DNA of 64,000 bases from contig JAXGYK010000002.1 in NCBI GenBank assembly GCA_040772305.1, forward strand, positions 1-64,000, in the 5' to 3' direction. Below, piece after piece: positions 37,024 to 45,068 of this stretch. This DNA is from Mesolinea sp040772305 (GTDB lineage: Bacteria > Chloroflexota > Anaerolineae > Anaerolineales > Anaerolineaceae). The position numbers and the translations under genes were made by a program. Under the pieces are notes generated by a model, which saw only the letters and a list, made by a program, of their open reading frames with translations, ran no database searches and was not told where the DNA came from. Each line of letters begins with the position of its first letter. Position 1 is the first letter of the stretch.

Positions 37024-37581
37024 TTATTTAGCCACACGCACCATTGCGGGGCGGATAATTCGGTCTTTCAGTTTGTAACCAGTCTGTACTACTTCAATTA
37101 TCTGGTGATCATGAAATTCGTCATGCTCTTCATGGGTAACTGCTTCTTGTGTATTGGGGTCAAAAGCGTCGCCGGGTTGAATCTCTAAGGGCGTTACTCC
37201 TTTGCTTTCTAAGGTCTTGAGTAATTTTTGCAGGATCAGTGCAATTCCATCTGCCCAACTTGCACAATTGCTATCTTCGTCTTTAGGGCGATGCTTCAGC
37301 GCACGTTCGAGGTCATCGATTACAGGAAAAAAGATCTTTACATGTTCACCCAATGAGCGGTCGAACAGTTCTGCTTTTTCTTGTTCAACACGTTTGCGAT
37401 AATTCGCGAAACTGGCGCGTTCACGCTGCAGACTATCCAGGTAGCCATCCGCTTCCTGTTTTAAAGCGTCGTAACTCAAAACAGTTTCCCCATTCTTTAT
37501 TTCTTCTAATTCTTCGCCTTCCGGAACCCCATTGGTTTCGGGGACGTGCTCTTCTTCAACTTTATCTTTTTTGTGCTCCAT
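37024..37581 (-). CDS. grpE: Nucleotide exchange factor GrpE
   Basis: A 185-residue co-chaperone that releases ADP from DnaK. It starts with an acidic, disordered tail (DKVEEEHVPETNGVPEGEELEE), then a long dimerising coiled coil with SLQRERASFANYRKRVEQEK, and a C-terminal beta domain with PGDAFDPNTQEAVTHEE and VVQTGYKLKDRIIRPAMVRV. AGAGG lies a few bases before the ATG. It is the second gene of the heat-shock operon, 27 bp behind hrcA. Confidence 0.97.
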   Translation of the reverse strand: MEHKKDKVEEEHVPETNGVPEGEELEEIKNGETVLSYDALKQEADGYLDSLQRERASFANYRKRVEQEKAELFDRSLGEHVKIFFPVIDDLERALKHRPKDEDSNCASWADGIALILQKLLKTLESKGVTPLEIQPGDAFDPNTQEAVTHEEHDEFHDHQIIEVVQTGYKLKDRIIRPAMVRVAK

Positions 37582-37608
37582 AAAACCTCTATTTAATACT
37601 GAACTTGC

Positions 37609-38643
37609 TTATTCAATCATTGTTTCAGAAACCAGGTCTGACAACAGGTCGCCAAGATAGCGTACTGTGCTTATCGTATGTCCGTAGGGGATACGCATTG
37701 GGCCCAAAACGCCGATGGTTCCGGTTATCTGGTCCGGGATGCCATACTGTGTCAATATCACCGAACAATCACGCAGTTCTTCCCAGGTGCCCTCGCCTCC
37801 AATGAGCACCTGCACACCACCCAACTCTTCATTCATTACAGTTCGTTGGATCACATCATTTAATAGTGTGCGTTCCTCTAAAAGACGCATTGGCGATAGG
37901 GCTTGCTCGCTTTGAGAAAACTCTGGTTCTGCCAGAACGTTGTTAAGGCCATCCAGATAAACATCTCCGGTTACCAGGTTGGCCGCCAACTGCATCTCAT
38001 CAAGTAAGTGCGCATAAATTTCCATTTCGGATGGGCTTAGATCTTTGGCGCCAGAACTGACTTGTTCAAGATCACAATCTTGAAAGGAGGCATTAAAGCG
38101 CTGAGCAATCCGCGAAAGAGCTTCTTGCCCAAGCACTTCTTCAAGCGCGAAGATCCTTTGCCGAACTTCGCCGCCCATCAAGACCAAAACCATCAGAACC
38201 TGGGCAGCATGTGTAGATAATAACTCCAGGTGCTTAAAGCTAATCTTGTTAGAATGCGGAGCCGTAACAATCGAAGCAGCCTGACTCTGCTGTGCAAGCA
38301 CCGAGGCAGCCAATTTAAGCCAGTTATCCAAACCCAGGGGGCTTTGGTAAAACTGATGGCTGATCGTGTTGCGCGTGGTCGCGGGCAGGTTTGTTTGCTG
38401 AACCAAATTGCCTACAAAAAAACGGTAGCCTTCTTCGGTGGGTACCCGCCCGGCACTGGTGTGCGGTTGACGCAGGTAACCTAATGCGGTCATTGCGGCT
38501 AACTCGTTGCGGATTGTTGCGCTGGAAAAGGGCAGATTGAAATTTTCAACCATGCTTTTAGACCCGACAGGCAACGCAGTACGGGTATGCCCGTGAACGA
38601 TTAGGGTTAATAAAAGCTTTTGCCGCTCAGTCAATTGATTCAT
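37609..38643 (-). CDS. hrcA: Heat-inducible transcription repressor HrcA
   Basis: A 344-residue repressor of class I heat-shock genes. The N-terminal winged helix (about 1-75) shows SSATIRNELAAMTALGYLRQPHTSAGRVPTEEGYRFFV-type sequence, diagnostic of HrcA. A GAF-like domain and the inserted dimerisation region follow, and the end has VLGPMRIPYGHTISTVRYLGDLL. It binds the CIRCE operator lying 12 bp upstream of its own ATG, with stability assisted by GroEL in known systems. GAGG lies five bases before the start. It heads hrcA-grpE-dnaK-dnaJ-prmA-macro. Confidence 0.97.
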   Translation of the reverse strand: MNQLTERQKLLLTLIVHGHTRTALPVGSKSMVENFNLPFSSATIRNELAAMTALGYLRQPHTSAGRVPTEEGYRFFVGNLVQQTNLPATTRNTISHQFYQSPLGLDNWLKLAASVLAQQSQAASIVTAPHSNKISFKHLELLSTHAAQVLMVLVLMGGEVRQRIFALEEVLGQEALSRIAQRFNASFQDCDLEQVSSGAKDLSPSEMEIYAHLLDEMQLAANLVTGDVYLDGLNNVLAEPEFSQSEQALSPMRLLEERTLLNDVIQRTVMNEELGGVQVLIGGEGTWEELRDCSVILTQYGIPDQITGTIGVLGPMRIPYGHTISTVRYLGDLLSDLVSETMIE

Positions 38644-38655
38644 AAAGCCTCATTA

Positions 38656-38682
38656 TTAGCACTCTCATCTCGAGAGTGCTAA
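38656..38682. promoter_or_regulatory. CIRCE operator (HrcA binding site)
   Basis: A perfect CIRCE element: TTAGCACTC (38656-38664), a nine-base spacer and GAGTGCTAA (38674-38682). It lies between the candidate promoter and the hrcA start, where bound HrcA would block transcription or early elongation. This directly indicates HrcA control of the whole operon. Confidence 0.97.
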
Positions 38683-38695
38683 TTTGACACAGTTA

Positions 38696-38724
38696 ATGAT
38701 AACATGCGTCTATTTAGCCTACAA
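38696..38724 (-). promoter_or_regulatory. Promoter of the hrcA operon
   Basis: On the minus strand TTGTAG (38719-38724), a 17-bp spacer and TATCAT (38696-38701) form a plausible housekeeping promoter. The start would be near 38689, just before the CIRCE element. Confidence 0.6.
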
Positions 38725-38770
38725 GCGTCTGTAGATAAGACTTTTGTTAGATATTCTGAGACGGTAATTT

Positions 38771-39808
38771 TTAGCTTGAAGCCTTGGATGGTGTAAGCCT
38801 AAGCCGGTGTACATAACGGTTTACTCCCCCAAAGCGATACTTATATTCTTCGTCTCCCCGCATCATGTCCACTTCATCAAAGCCTTGCCCAATTGCCCAT
38901 TCAATAAGCTTGGCCAAAAGCACCCAGCCCGGTGAAGCTGAGAAAAACTGAGGTTCGAAGCCACTGTTGTAAACCAGCAGAGCTTTTCCATTTTTAAAGC
39001 TTAGGTATGAGGCTGCTTTTTGACCGTCCAGTTCCAGGAAAGATAAAACTAGCCTGCCTTCTGTGCAGGCATTATGGGCTGCTTCTTGCATAAAGGTCAC
39101 CATTTCCGGCTTGAGGAAGAGGTCTTTTTCATGCTCATTGCGCATCATTTCCAAAAAAAGGTCTATCTCTTCTTTGCAATGCTGATAGTCGTGCATGTTG
39201 TAAAAATTGAGCTGGTAATTTGCATCTGCATTGCGCAGCTTGCGGCGAATTTCGTGGCGTTGTTTTTTATCGATGCTTGCCAGCCAGTTGTCAAAGGTAT
39301 CTGCCAGGGGTATGTAGGGTGACGGATGCAGTAGCTCTTCACTGTTTGTATATCCAAAGGCGGCAGAGGCAGTTTTTAAGGCTGCAAGGCTTGGGCTGCT
39401 GTTCAGAATGTTTTCAAGATTCAGCGGAAGATCTTTATATTCTGCTTGCGTACGCAAATGCTTCAGCATACCTGAACAAAAGCGCTCAAGATCCTCAGGC
39501 CTCACAATAAGGTCAAGGTAATCGCTTACCTCAATGCTTCCGATAAAGCGCAAAGCTTTGGGGATTTCAGGTTTGCTGCTGATAAACAGAGGCGCTATAC
39601 CGATCAAACGGCCTTCATCCCGGGCAGTAATAATCGTCAGCTGGCTTTTCTCTTTAGACCACTCTCCGCCGCCCAGGCTGTCCCACCAGGCATTAAGGTA
39701 GCCATGCGTCAAAAAGGGCACCTGTGTGATTGAATTAGCCAGAAGCACGTTCCACTCAGGTCCCAGTTCTCTCCAGGCTTGCAATGTGCGGATGATTGCG
39801 AATTCCAT
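38771..39808 (-). CDS. GNAT/CelD-type acyltransferase
   Basis: A 345-residue soluble protein of the BcsL/CelD-like GNAT group (Acetyltransf_6), built from two GNAT-like folds. The first half has the family start with FLTHGYLNAWWDSLGGG and IGIAPLFI. The second half has LFYNMHDY-type context and a C-terminal GNAT core with KAASYLSFKNGKALLVYNSGF, SPGWVLLAKLIEWAIGQGFDEVDMMRGDEEYKYRFG. Members act in surface polysaccharide or peptidoglycan-like modification, but substrates are rarely known. It has no signal peptide. The ATG lies eight bases after a TATAAT box and lacks a ribosome site. The large unknown membrane protein gene is divergent, 73 bp away. Confidence 0.8.
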   Translation of the reverse strand: MEFAIIRTLQAWRELGPEWNVLLANSITQVPFLTHGYLNAWWDSLGGGEWSKEKSQLTIITARDEGRLIGIAPLFISSKPEIPKALRFIGSIEVSDYLDLIVRPEDLERFCSGMLKHLRTQAEYKDLPLNLENILNSSPSLAALKTASAAFGYTNSEELLHPSPYIPLADTFDNWLASIDKKQRHEIRRKLRNADANYQLNFYNMHDYQHCKEEIDLFLEMMRNEHEKDLFLKPEMVTFMQEAAHNACTEGRLVLSFLELDGQKAASYLSFKNGKALLVYNSGFEPQFFSASPGWVLLAKLIEWAIGQGFDEVDMMRGDEEYKYRFGGVNRYVHRLRLTPSKASS

Positions 39809-39816
39809 CGCAGGAG

Positions 39817-39822
39817 ATTATA
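39817..39822 (-). promoter_or_regulatory. -10 box for a leaderless acyltransferase mRNA
   Basis: On the minus strand a perfect TATAAT ends eight bases before the ATG at 39808. A start at the usual distance would fall on or next to the ATG, giving a leaderless mRNA. Confidence 0.5.
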
Positions 39823-39881
39823 CACGGCTGGCATAGAAGTTGTACGATATCAGTTTTGATTACTTGAATTTAAGGTGCCTT

Positions 39882-42356
39882 ATGTCATTGGATTTACTGG
39901 TTTTAAACCCCGGAGATGCGGAACAAGCTGCTTTTGAGGCAATCACTGCGCCAAATAAAGTAGCACGCGGCCGTGAGGGTGACCGTTTCTTTGTTCTCAC
40001 GCGTCAGCATGGGGGACAAGTCCTCAGCCAGCCTGACCTTCATCGCTGGTTACAAAGGCTTTGTTTGCGTTTTTTTGATCAATCCGGAAGTGTTACCCGT
40101 GCATTGCAGGCTGTTATTGACCAGGCCAATGATGATGCCCTGGTGCAAAACCTGAACCAGCCCAATCCAATGCATCCCTACGCTCTTGATCTTTTGGCTG
40201 GTGTTCTGCATTATGATGCTTTGTTGCTTGTGCAGGCTGGAAATTTGGCGATGGCTGCAGCCCGCAAAGGTTTCTGGCAACAGCACAGTGATCCATCCCT
40301 GGCATTGCGACCGCTTGGTCTGTCTGCTGCTCCGAAAAGCGTGCTTTTTCAGGTGCCACTTAGTGGGAACGACTTGCTGGCACTTGGGCATAGCCTGCCC
40401 GAAATGGGCAGTACTTTGGACCCCCAGCCAATTTTTGACTGGCTTGACGCAGGTACGCAAGAAGACCCTCGCGTTTTGTTGCAGGTTCGGGAAGGTGAGA
40501 GCAAGGTTCGTCATTTACCGCGTACCATCGTGCGCAGTCTGTGGCAGCAGGATGCCGAACTGAGCACCCCAACTGAAGAAGCCCAAAACCAGTCCTCGAC
40601 GGCTCTGCGGCCTGAAGAAAAGTTTGAGCTTGCACAGACCCAAGCGGAAAGCCCAAGCACTGAGCTTTCGATGGAAATTGGAACGCCAGCACCCGAAGAC
40701 ACGACCGATTCATTCCGAACAGAATTGGAACGGGGAGCAGAACAGCAAGCTCAGAAACCTGACTTAGGTTATGCTGCTGCTCCCAGCCCTTTGGAATCAG
40801 ATTTGCTGACACAGGAGCAGCGGGAAACTCTTGCATCTCCAGAGCATCTTGGCTCGCAGTTGCCAGCTCAGTATTCCACTGAAGCTAATTCCATAAACAG
40901 CCAGATGTCTTTGGGATCTTTTACCGAAATTGCGGATGCAGGCCAAATAGATGATCTGCAGACCCAACGTAAACTGCAGCGTGAAATGGCAAGAAAAGCA
41001 GAGCAATCTCAGCGCCTTGCTGCTCAAAAGGAGCGTCTTGAAAAACTCAAAAAAACTGCTTTACGGGGTCTTGCAGGTGGGGCTGGCTTTCTTAATAAAC
41101 TTGGAACCAAGGCAAATTTAGAGCTCGACAAGCAAAGCGCGAATGATAATGGGTTCCTCAAGAAACCGGTTGCCTTGTTGACCAAGATTTTGCTGGCAAT
41201 TCTGATCCCCTTGGTGATCATTGTTGCGGCAGGAGGAATTTATCTGGCCCGGGGCCGTGGTGCCCAGTTTAATGAGTACCTCCATTTGGCACAGGAAAGT
41301 GCCCGCGGAGCAGCATTAATGAAAACTGAGGAAGAACGTCTCTCAGCCTGGACGCAGGTCTTGGCATACCTCAACCGTGCCGAAGCATTAGACCGTAATG
41401 AAGAGAGTGCGGCTTTGCGTAAAGAAGCAGAGCAGGCCCTGGATCATCTTGACAATGCAAATCCTATCCAGTTTAGTCAGATTCCACTGCCGTTTGGCAG
41501 CGGCAAAGTGGAGATTACGCATCTGGCTGCGTATAATGTGGACCTCTTTGCCTTGGATAAAAGCACCGGCTCTGTCTTGCATTTCTCTCAAAAAGATAAA
41601 GGCTACACATTTGATCCTGGTTTTACATGCGAGCCGGGCAATTATGAGGGCGGTGAGGTAGGTCCATTGGTTGCGATGACCTCGATTCCCATCAACAATA
41701 GCTATCGTGCTTTAATTTTAGCCGTGGATGCCCAGGGGCGAGCTCTTTACTGCGGAGTAGGCCGCAGTCCCCAGGCAGCTCTGCTTCCTCCTCCCGAAAC
41801 TGGTTGGGGAAGCATGGCAACAGTCTTATATGACAGTGGGCGTCTTCTGATCCTTGACCGTGAAAAAGCACGCCTTTGGGTATATGATGGAGCCGTTGAT
41901 GCCTTGATGAACCCACCGCGCTCCTATTTTGAAGGTCACGATTTTGACCTGACAGGAGCTGTCGACATGGCTGTAAGTGGCAACGAAGCATTTATTGTTT
42001 ATGAGGATGGTATAAGTGCCCATTGCATTTCCTCGCCAATCAATGCCAGTCTGGAATGCGAAAAACCAGCCCAATACACTGATGAGCGGCCGAACCTCCC
42101 TAAACAAGATTTTGATCTGGCAAAATTCAGCCGTTTGGCTTTTGCTCCACCGCCTGAGGCTGCCGTTTACTATCTTGATAGTCATACGGGCAGGCTCTAC
42201 CAATTTAGCCAGCGTCTTAACCTCAATACCATTTTGCGGCCAGCCGCAGGAACCTTTGGTTTACCACTTCAACCCGTAACAGCCTTCTTAGTAACCCCCA
42301 ATCGGCAGGTCTTTTATGCCTATGGCAGTCAGCTGTTTTATGCCTATCTGCCTTAG
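39882..42356 (+). CDS. Large membrane-anchored protein of unknown function
   Basis: An 824-residue protein I do not recognise. The N-terminal 200 residues (REGDRFFVL, VTRALQAVIDQAND, LLAGVLHYDALLLVQAGNLAMAA) loosely recall the PP2C/PPM phosphatase fold, but the metal-binding aspartates are not evident, so any such domain would be inactive. A low-complexity acidic/Gln-rich region (about 215-345), a charged coiled coil (about 350-400) and one membrane helix (about 432-455, IPLVIIVAAGGIYLA) follow. The rest is outside: a short helical repeat-like part, then beta-rich repeats of the form YDSGRLLILDREKARLWVYDG, suggesting a propeller. The ATG at 39882 has AAGGTG upstream. It is divergent from the acyltransferase gene. 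Confidence 0.65.
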   Translation: MSLDLLVLNPGDAEQAAFEAITAPNKVARGREGDRFFVLTRQHGGQVLSQPDLHRWLQRLCLRFFDQSGSVTRALQAVIDQANDDALVQNLNQPNPMHPYALDLLAGVLHYDALLLVQAGNLAMAAARKGFWQQHSDPSLALRPLGLSAAPKSVLFQVPLSGNDLLALGHSLPEMGSTLDPQPIFDWLDAGTQEDPRVLLQVREGESKVRHLPRTIVRSLWQQDAELSTPTEEAQNQSSTALRPEEKFELAQTQAESPSTELSMEIGTPAPEDTTDSFRTELERGAEQQAQKPDLGYAAAPSPLESDLLTQEQRETLASPEHLGSQLPAQYSTEANSINSQMSLGSFTEIADAGQIDDLQTQRKLQREMARKAEQSQRLAAQKERLEKLKKTALRGLAGGAGFLNKLGTKANLELDKQSANDNGFLKKPVALLTKILLAILIPLVIIVAAGGIYLARGRGAQFNEYLHLAQESARGAALMKTEEERLSAWTQVLAYLNRAEALDRNEESAALRKEAEQALDHLDNANPIQFSQIPLPFGSGKVEITHLAAYNVDLFALDKSTGSVLHFSQKDKGYTFDPGFTCEPGNYEGGEVGPLVAMTSIPINNSYRALILAVDAQGRALYCGVGRSPQAALLPPPETGWGSMATVLYDSGRLLILDREKARLWVYDGAVDALMNPPRSYFEGHDFDLTGAVDMAVSGNEAFIVYEDGISAHCISSPINASLECEKPAQYTDERPNLPKQDFDLAKFSRLAFAPPPEAAVYYLDSHTGRLYQFSQRLNLNTILRPAAGTFGLPLQPVTAFLVTPNRQVFYAYGSQLFYAYLP

Positions 42357-42637
42357 CGAAGTTGTGATTTAGTAATAAAAGAGTAAGCCTGGAATATGGC
42401 CGTACAGAAGCAAAGATGCTCTGTTGTTATTGGTTGAAAAATGTCTGGCAAGCGGCCAATCCAGCGCTGTTTTGAGTTTTTCAAGCGAAAATAATCATCA
42501 GATTAATCGTATGAATTGAATTGTGATTTTCCCCCCAAATATCTTCTTAGATGATAAAATAAATAGGTGGTACAGGCGAGGGCTTAAATTCTTTTGTTTG
42601 TACCTGAATCAACACATCATTCACATCAAGGAGACGT

Positions 42638-44182
42638 ATGACCCAGGCAGATCCCCGTTTGGAAAAGTTGTTTAAGCTGCGCGAGGAGGCGAAGCTGGGC
42701 GGAGGCCAAGCCCGCATCGAGAAGCAACATAAAAAAGGTTCGCTTACTGCTTCTGAACGCATTACAGCTCTAATGGACCCCGGTACATTCCGTGAGATAG
42801 AAGCTTTTGTAACCCAACAAGCTGACCCCTCCGCCAAATCCTTTTACGGGGATGGCGTGGTTACCGGATATGGCAAGATAGATGGCCGCACGGTTTATGT
42901 TTATGCCCAGGACTTTACCGTCCAGGGCGGTTCTTTAGGCGAAATGCAGGCACGGAAGATTTGCCGTGTTATGGACTTGGCTGCAAGAACCGGCTCGCCC
43001 ATCGTAGGTATGATTGATAGCGGTGGTGCACGGATTCAGGAAGGTGTTAAAAGTTTGGGAGGCTATGCCGAAATCTTTAAGCGAAACTCGCAGTATTCGG
43101 GTGTCATCCCGCAAATTAGTATTATTCTTGGCCCTTGTGCCGGAGGAGCCTCATATAGCCCGGCGCTTACCGACTTGGTCATCATGGTGCGAAATAAAAG
43201 CTACATGTTCCTTACTGGCCCCAACGTGATTAAAACGGTTACAGGAGAGGAAATAGATTCCAAGAACCTGGGTGGAGCCGATGTTCACCTTACCGTTAGC
43301 GGTAATGCACATTTGGTAGGTTCGGACGATAAGGAAGCAATTGCATTGGCACGCAAGGCATTGAGCTACTTGCCCTCCAATTCTGTTGACTCTGCTCCAA
43401 TTATCCCAACAGATGATGATCCCTACCGGCAGGCACCGGATCTTAACACACTTGTTCCCCAGAGCCCCAGCGAGCCTTACAGTCTAAAGGCAGCTATTGC
43501 CAGCATTGTAGACAGCGGCTCCTTCCTTGAAATTCAGGCTGGCTTTGCGCCGAATGCTACCGTGGGCTTGGCACGTTTGGCCGGGCGCTCGGTGGGCATC
43601 ATTTCACAGGAACCCGGTGTGATGGCCGGTGTGATGGATATCAACAGTGCTGATAAGATTGCACGTTTTGTTCGCTTTTGCGACTGCTTCAATTTGCCGA
43701 TAATTACTTTTGTGGATTCACCCGGCTTCCTGCCTGGCGTCAACCAGGAACACGGTGGTGTTATTCGCCATGGTGCTAAAGTACTCTATGCATACTCCGA
43801 AGCTTCAGTTCCTAAAATTAGCTGCGTCACTCGCAAAGCATATGGCGGAGCATACGTTGCCATGAGCTCAAAATTCCTGGGCACGGATATGAACTATGCC
43901 TGGCCTTCTGCTGAAATTGCGGTGATGGGTGCTGAAGGTGCGGCAAACATCCTGTTTGGGCGCCAGATTGCTGCCGCTGCAGACCAGGATGCCGAGCGCG
44001 CTCGTCTTGAAGCAGAATACACTGAAAAATTCCTCAATCCTTACGAAGCAGCCAAGGCAGGTTATGTGGATGAAGTTATCGAACCTGCCCAAACCCGCCA
44101 AAAATTTATCGAGGCTTTGGATGCTTTGCAGAATAAGGTTGAACAAGGCTTCCCACGTAAACACGGGAACCTTCCACTCTAA
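42638..44182 (+). CDS. mmdA: Acyl-CoA decarboxylase carboxyltransferase subunit (MmdA type)
   Basis: A 514-residue crotonase-fold carboxyltransferase, homologous to propionyl-CoA carboxylase beta and methylmalonyl-CoA decarboxylase alpha. The start has the family segment RIEKQHKKGSLTASERI. The acyl-CoA site shows MIDSGGARIQEGV and GPCAGGASYSPALTD, and the C-terminal half shows FVDSPGFLPGVNQEHGGVIR and AYGGAYVAMSSK. Because a sodium-pump beta subunit, gamma-like subunit and biotin carrier follow, and no biotin carboxylase is present, decarboxylation is the likely direction. Methylmalonyl-CoA is the best substrate guess; malonyl- or glutaconyl-CoA is possible. AAGGAG precedes the ATG. Confidence 0.88.
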   Translation: MTQADPRLEKLFKLREEAKLGGGQARIEKQHKKGSLTASERITALMDPGTFREIEAFVTQQADPSAKSFYGDGVVTGYGKIDGRTVYVYAQDFTVQGGSLGEMQARKICRVMDLAARTGSPIVGMIDSGGARIQEGVKSLGGYAEIFKRNSQYSGVIPQISIILGPCAGGASYSPALTDLVIMVRNKSYMFLTGPNVIKTVTGEEIDSKNLGGADVHLTVSGNAHLVGSDDKEAIALARKALSYLPSNSVDSAPIIPTDDDPYRQAPDLNTLVPQSPSEPYSLKAAIASIVDSGSFLEIQAGFAPNATVGLARLAGRSVGIISQEPGVMAGVMDINSADKIARFVRFCDCFNLPIITFVDSPGFLPGVNQEHGGVIRHGAKVLYAYSEASVPKISCVTRKAYGGAYVAMSSKFLGTDMNYAWPSAEIAVMGAEGAANILFGRQIAAAADQDAERARLEAEYTEKFLNPYEAAKAGYVDEVIEPAQTRQKFIEALDALQNKVEQGFPRKHGNLPL

Positions 44183-44191
44183 GGAGGCTTG

Positions 44192-44596
44192 ATGATTCAA
44201 GGTTTAATTATTACTGGAATTGGAATGGGCTTGGTCTTTGTGATGATTATTGCTCTTTGGGGCATTATGGCTTTGCTTACGGCACTTACTAGTAAGGCTG
44301 CCGAAGAAGAGGCTGCCCAGGCCGCAGAAGAAGCAGCAGAAAACGAAGCTGCATTCAGCGAAGAGCAGGCTTCCGATTCTGATTCGGAGGTGTATGCACT
44401 AGGAGCTGCGACAGCAGCCATGGCTGCAGCACAGGACTCACAAAAAGCCGCGGCGATTGCGGTAGCCTATGCCCTTGCTAAAGAAAAAGGCGGTCAGTTT
44501 CGCCCATACAGCTTAAATTTCTCAGATCAAATCACCAGCGGGAGCCAATGGCTGAATGCCGGCCGCACGCAGCAGACTCTAAGAATAGGACGGTAA
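44192..44596 (+). CDS. OadG/MmdD-like sodium pump gamma-type subunit
   Basis: A 134-residue single-pass membrane protein. One helix occupies about residues 2-30 (GLIITGIGMGLVFVMIIALWG). A cytoplasmic tail rich in Ala and Glu follows, then a short C-terminal region (KGGQFRPYSLNF). This matches the OadG/MmdD family, which assembles the decarboxylase on the membrane. The ATG at 44192 is chosen: AAGGAGG ends four bases before it, while the in-frame TTG just upstream is too close. It begins nine bases after mmdA. Confidence 0.8.
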   Translation: MIQGLIITGIGMGLVFVMIIALWGIMALLTALTSKAAEEEAAQAAEEAAENEAAFSEEQASDSDSEVYALGAATAAMAAAQDSQKAAAIAVAYALAKEKGGQFRPYSLNFSDQITSGSQWLNAGRTQQTLRIGR

Positions 44597-44598
44597 AA

Positions 44599-45057
44599 AT
44601 GGAGATAACAGTTGAGATCAATGGTAAGACTTACCTCGTAAAAATCCGGGACCTGAATGCTAATCCGGTGATGGCCGAGGTTGATGGCCAAAGCTATGCG
44701 GTATATCCTGGTGGCGCACCGGCCGGCGTGCTTCCTCAGGCTGCCCCGGCTCACTCGCCGGAACCTGTACAAGCTGCTGCTCCGGCAGCTCCTGCGGCTC
44801 CAGCAGCCCAAACTGCACCAGCCCCTGCTGCAGAACCTGGAGGAGCAAATGTTTTGCGGGCACCTCTTCCTGGAACAATTGTGGAGATAAAGGTTAAACC
44901 CGGCGATTCGGTTAAAAACGGCCAGACGCTTCTTGTGCTCGAGGCCATGAAAATGAAAAACGATATCAAGGCAAGTAAAGATGCTGTAGTGGCTAATGTC
45001 CATGTAAACCCAGGTAATCTGGTTAAGCATAACGAGCCTTTGATCAGTTTTAAATAG
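44599..45057 (+). CDS. Biotin carboxyl carrier protein of the decarboxylase
   Basis: A 152-residue carrier that moves CO2 from the carboxyltransferase to the membrane beta subunit. The N-terminal 45 residues form a small beta domain (MEITVEINGKTYLV). A flexible Ala/Pro linker (about 50-80) follows, and the C-terminal biotinyl domain carries LEAMKMKN with Lys118 as the biotinylation site. The ATG at 44599 starts two bases after the upstream stop, with AGGACGG as ribosome site. This length and layout match MmdC or GcdC-type carriers. Confidence 0.92.
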   Translation: MEITVEINGKTYLVKIRDLNANPVMAEVDGQSYAVYPGGAPAGVLPQAAPAHSPEPVQAAAPAAPAAPAAQTAPAPAAEPGGANVLRAPLPGTIVEIKVKPGDSVKNGQTLLVLEAMKMKNDIKASKDAVVANVHVNPGNLVKHNEPLISFK

Positions 45058-45068
45058 GGGGATCAAAT

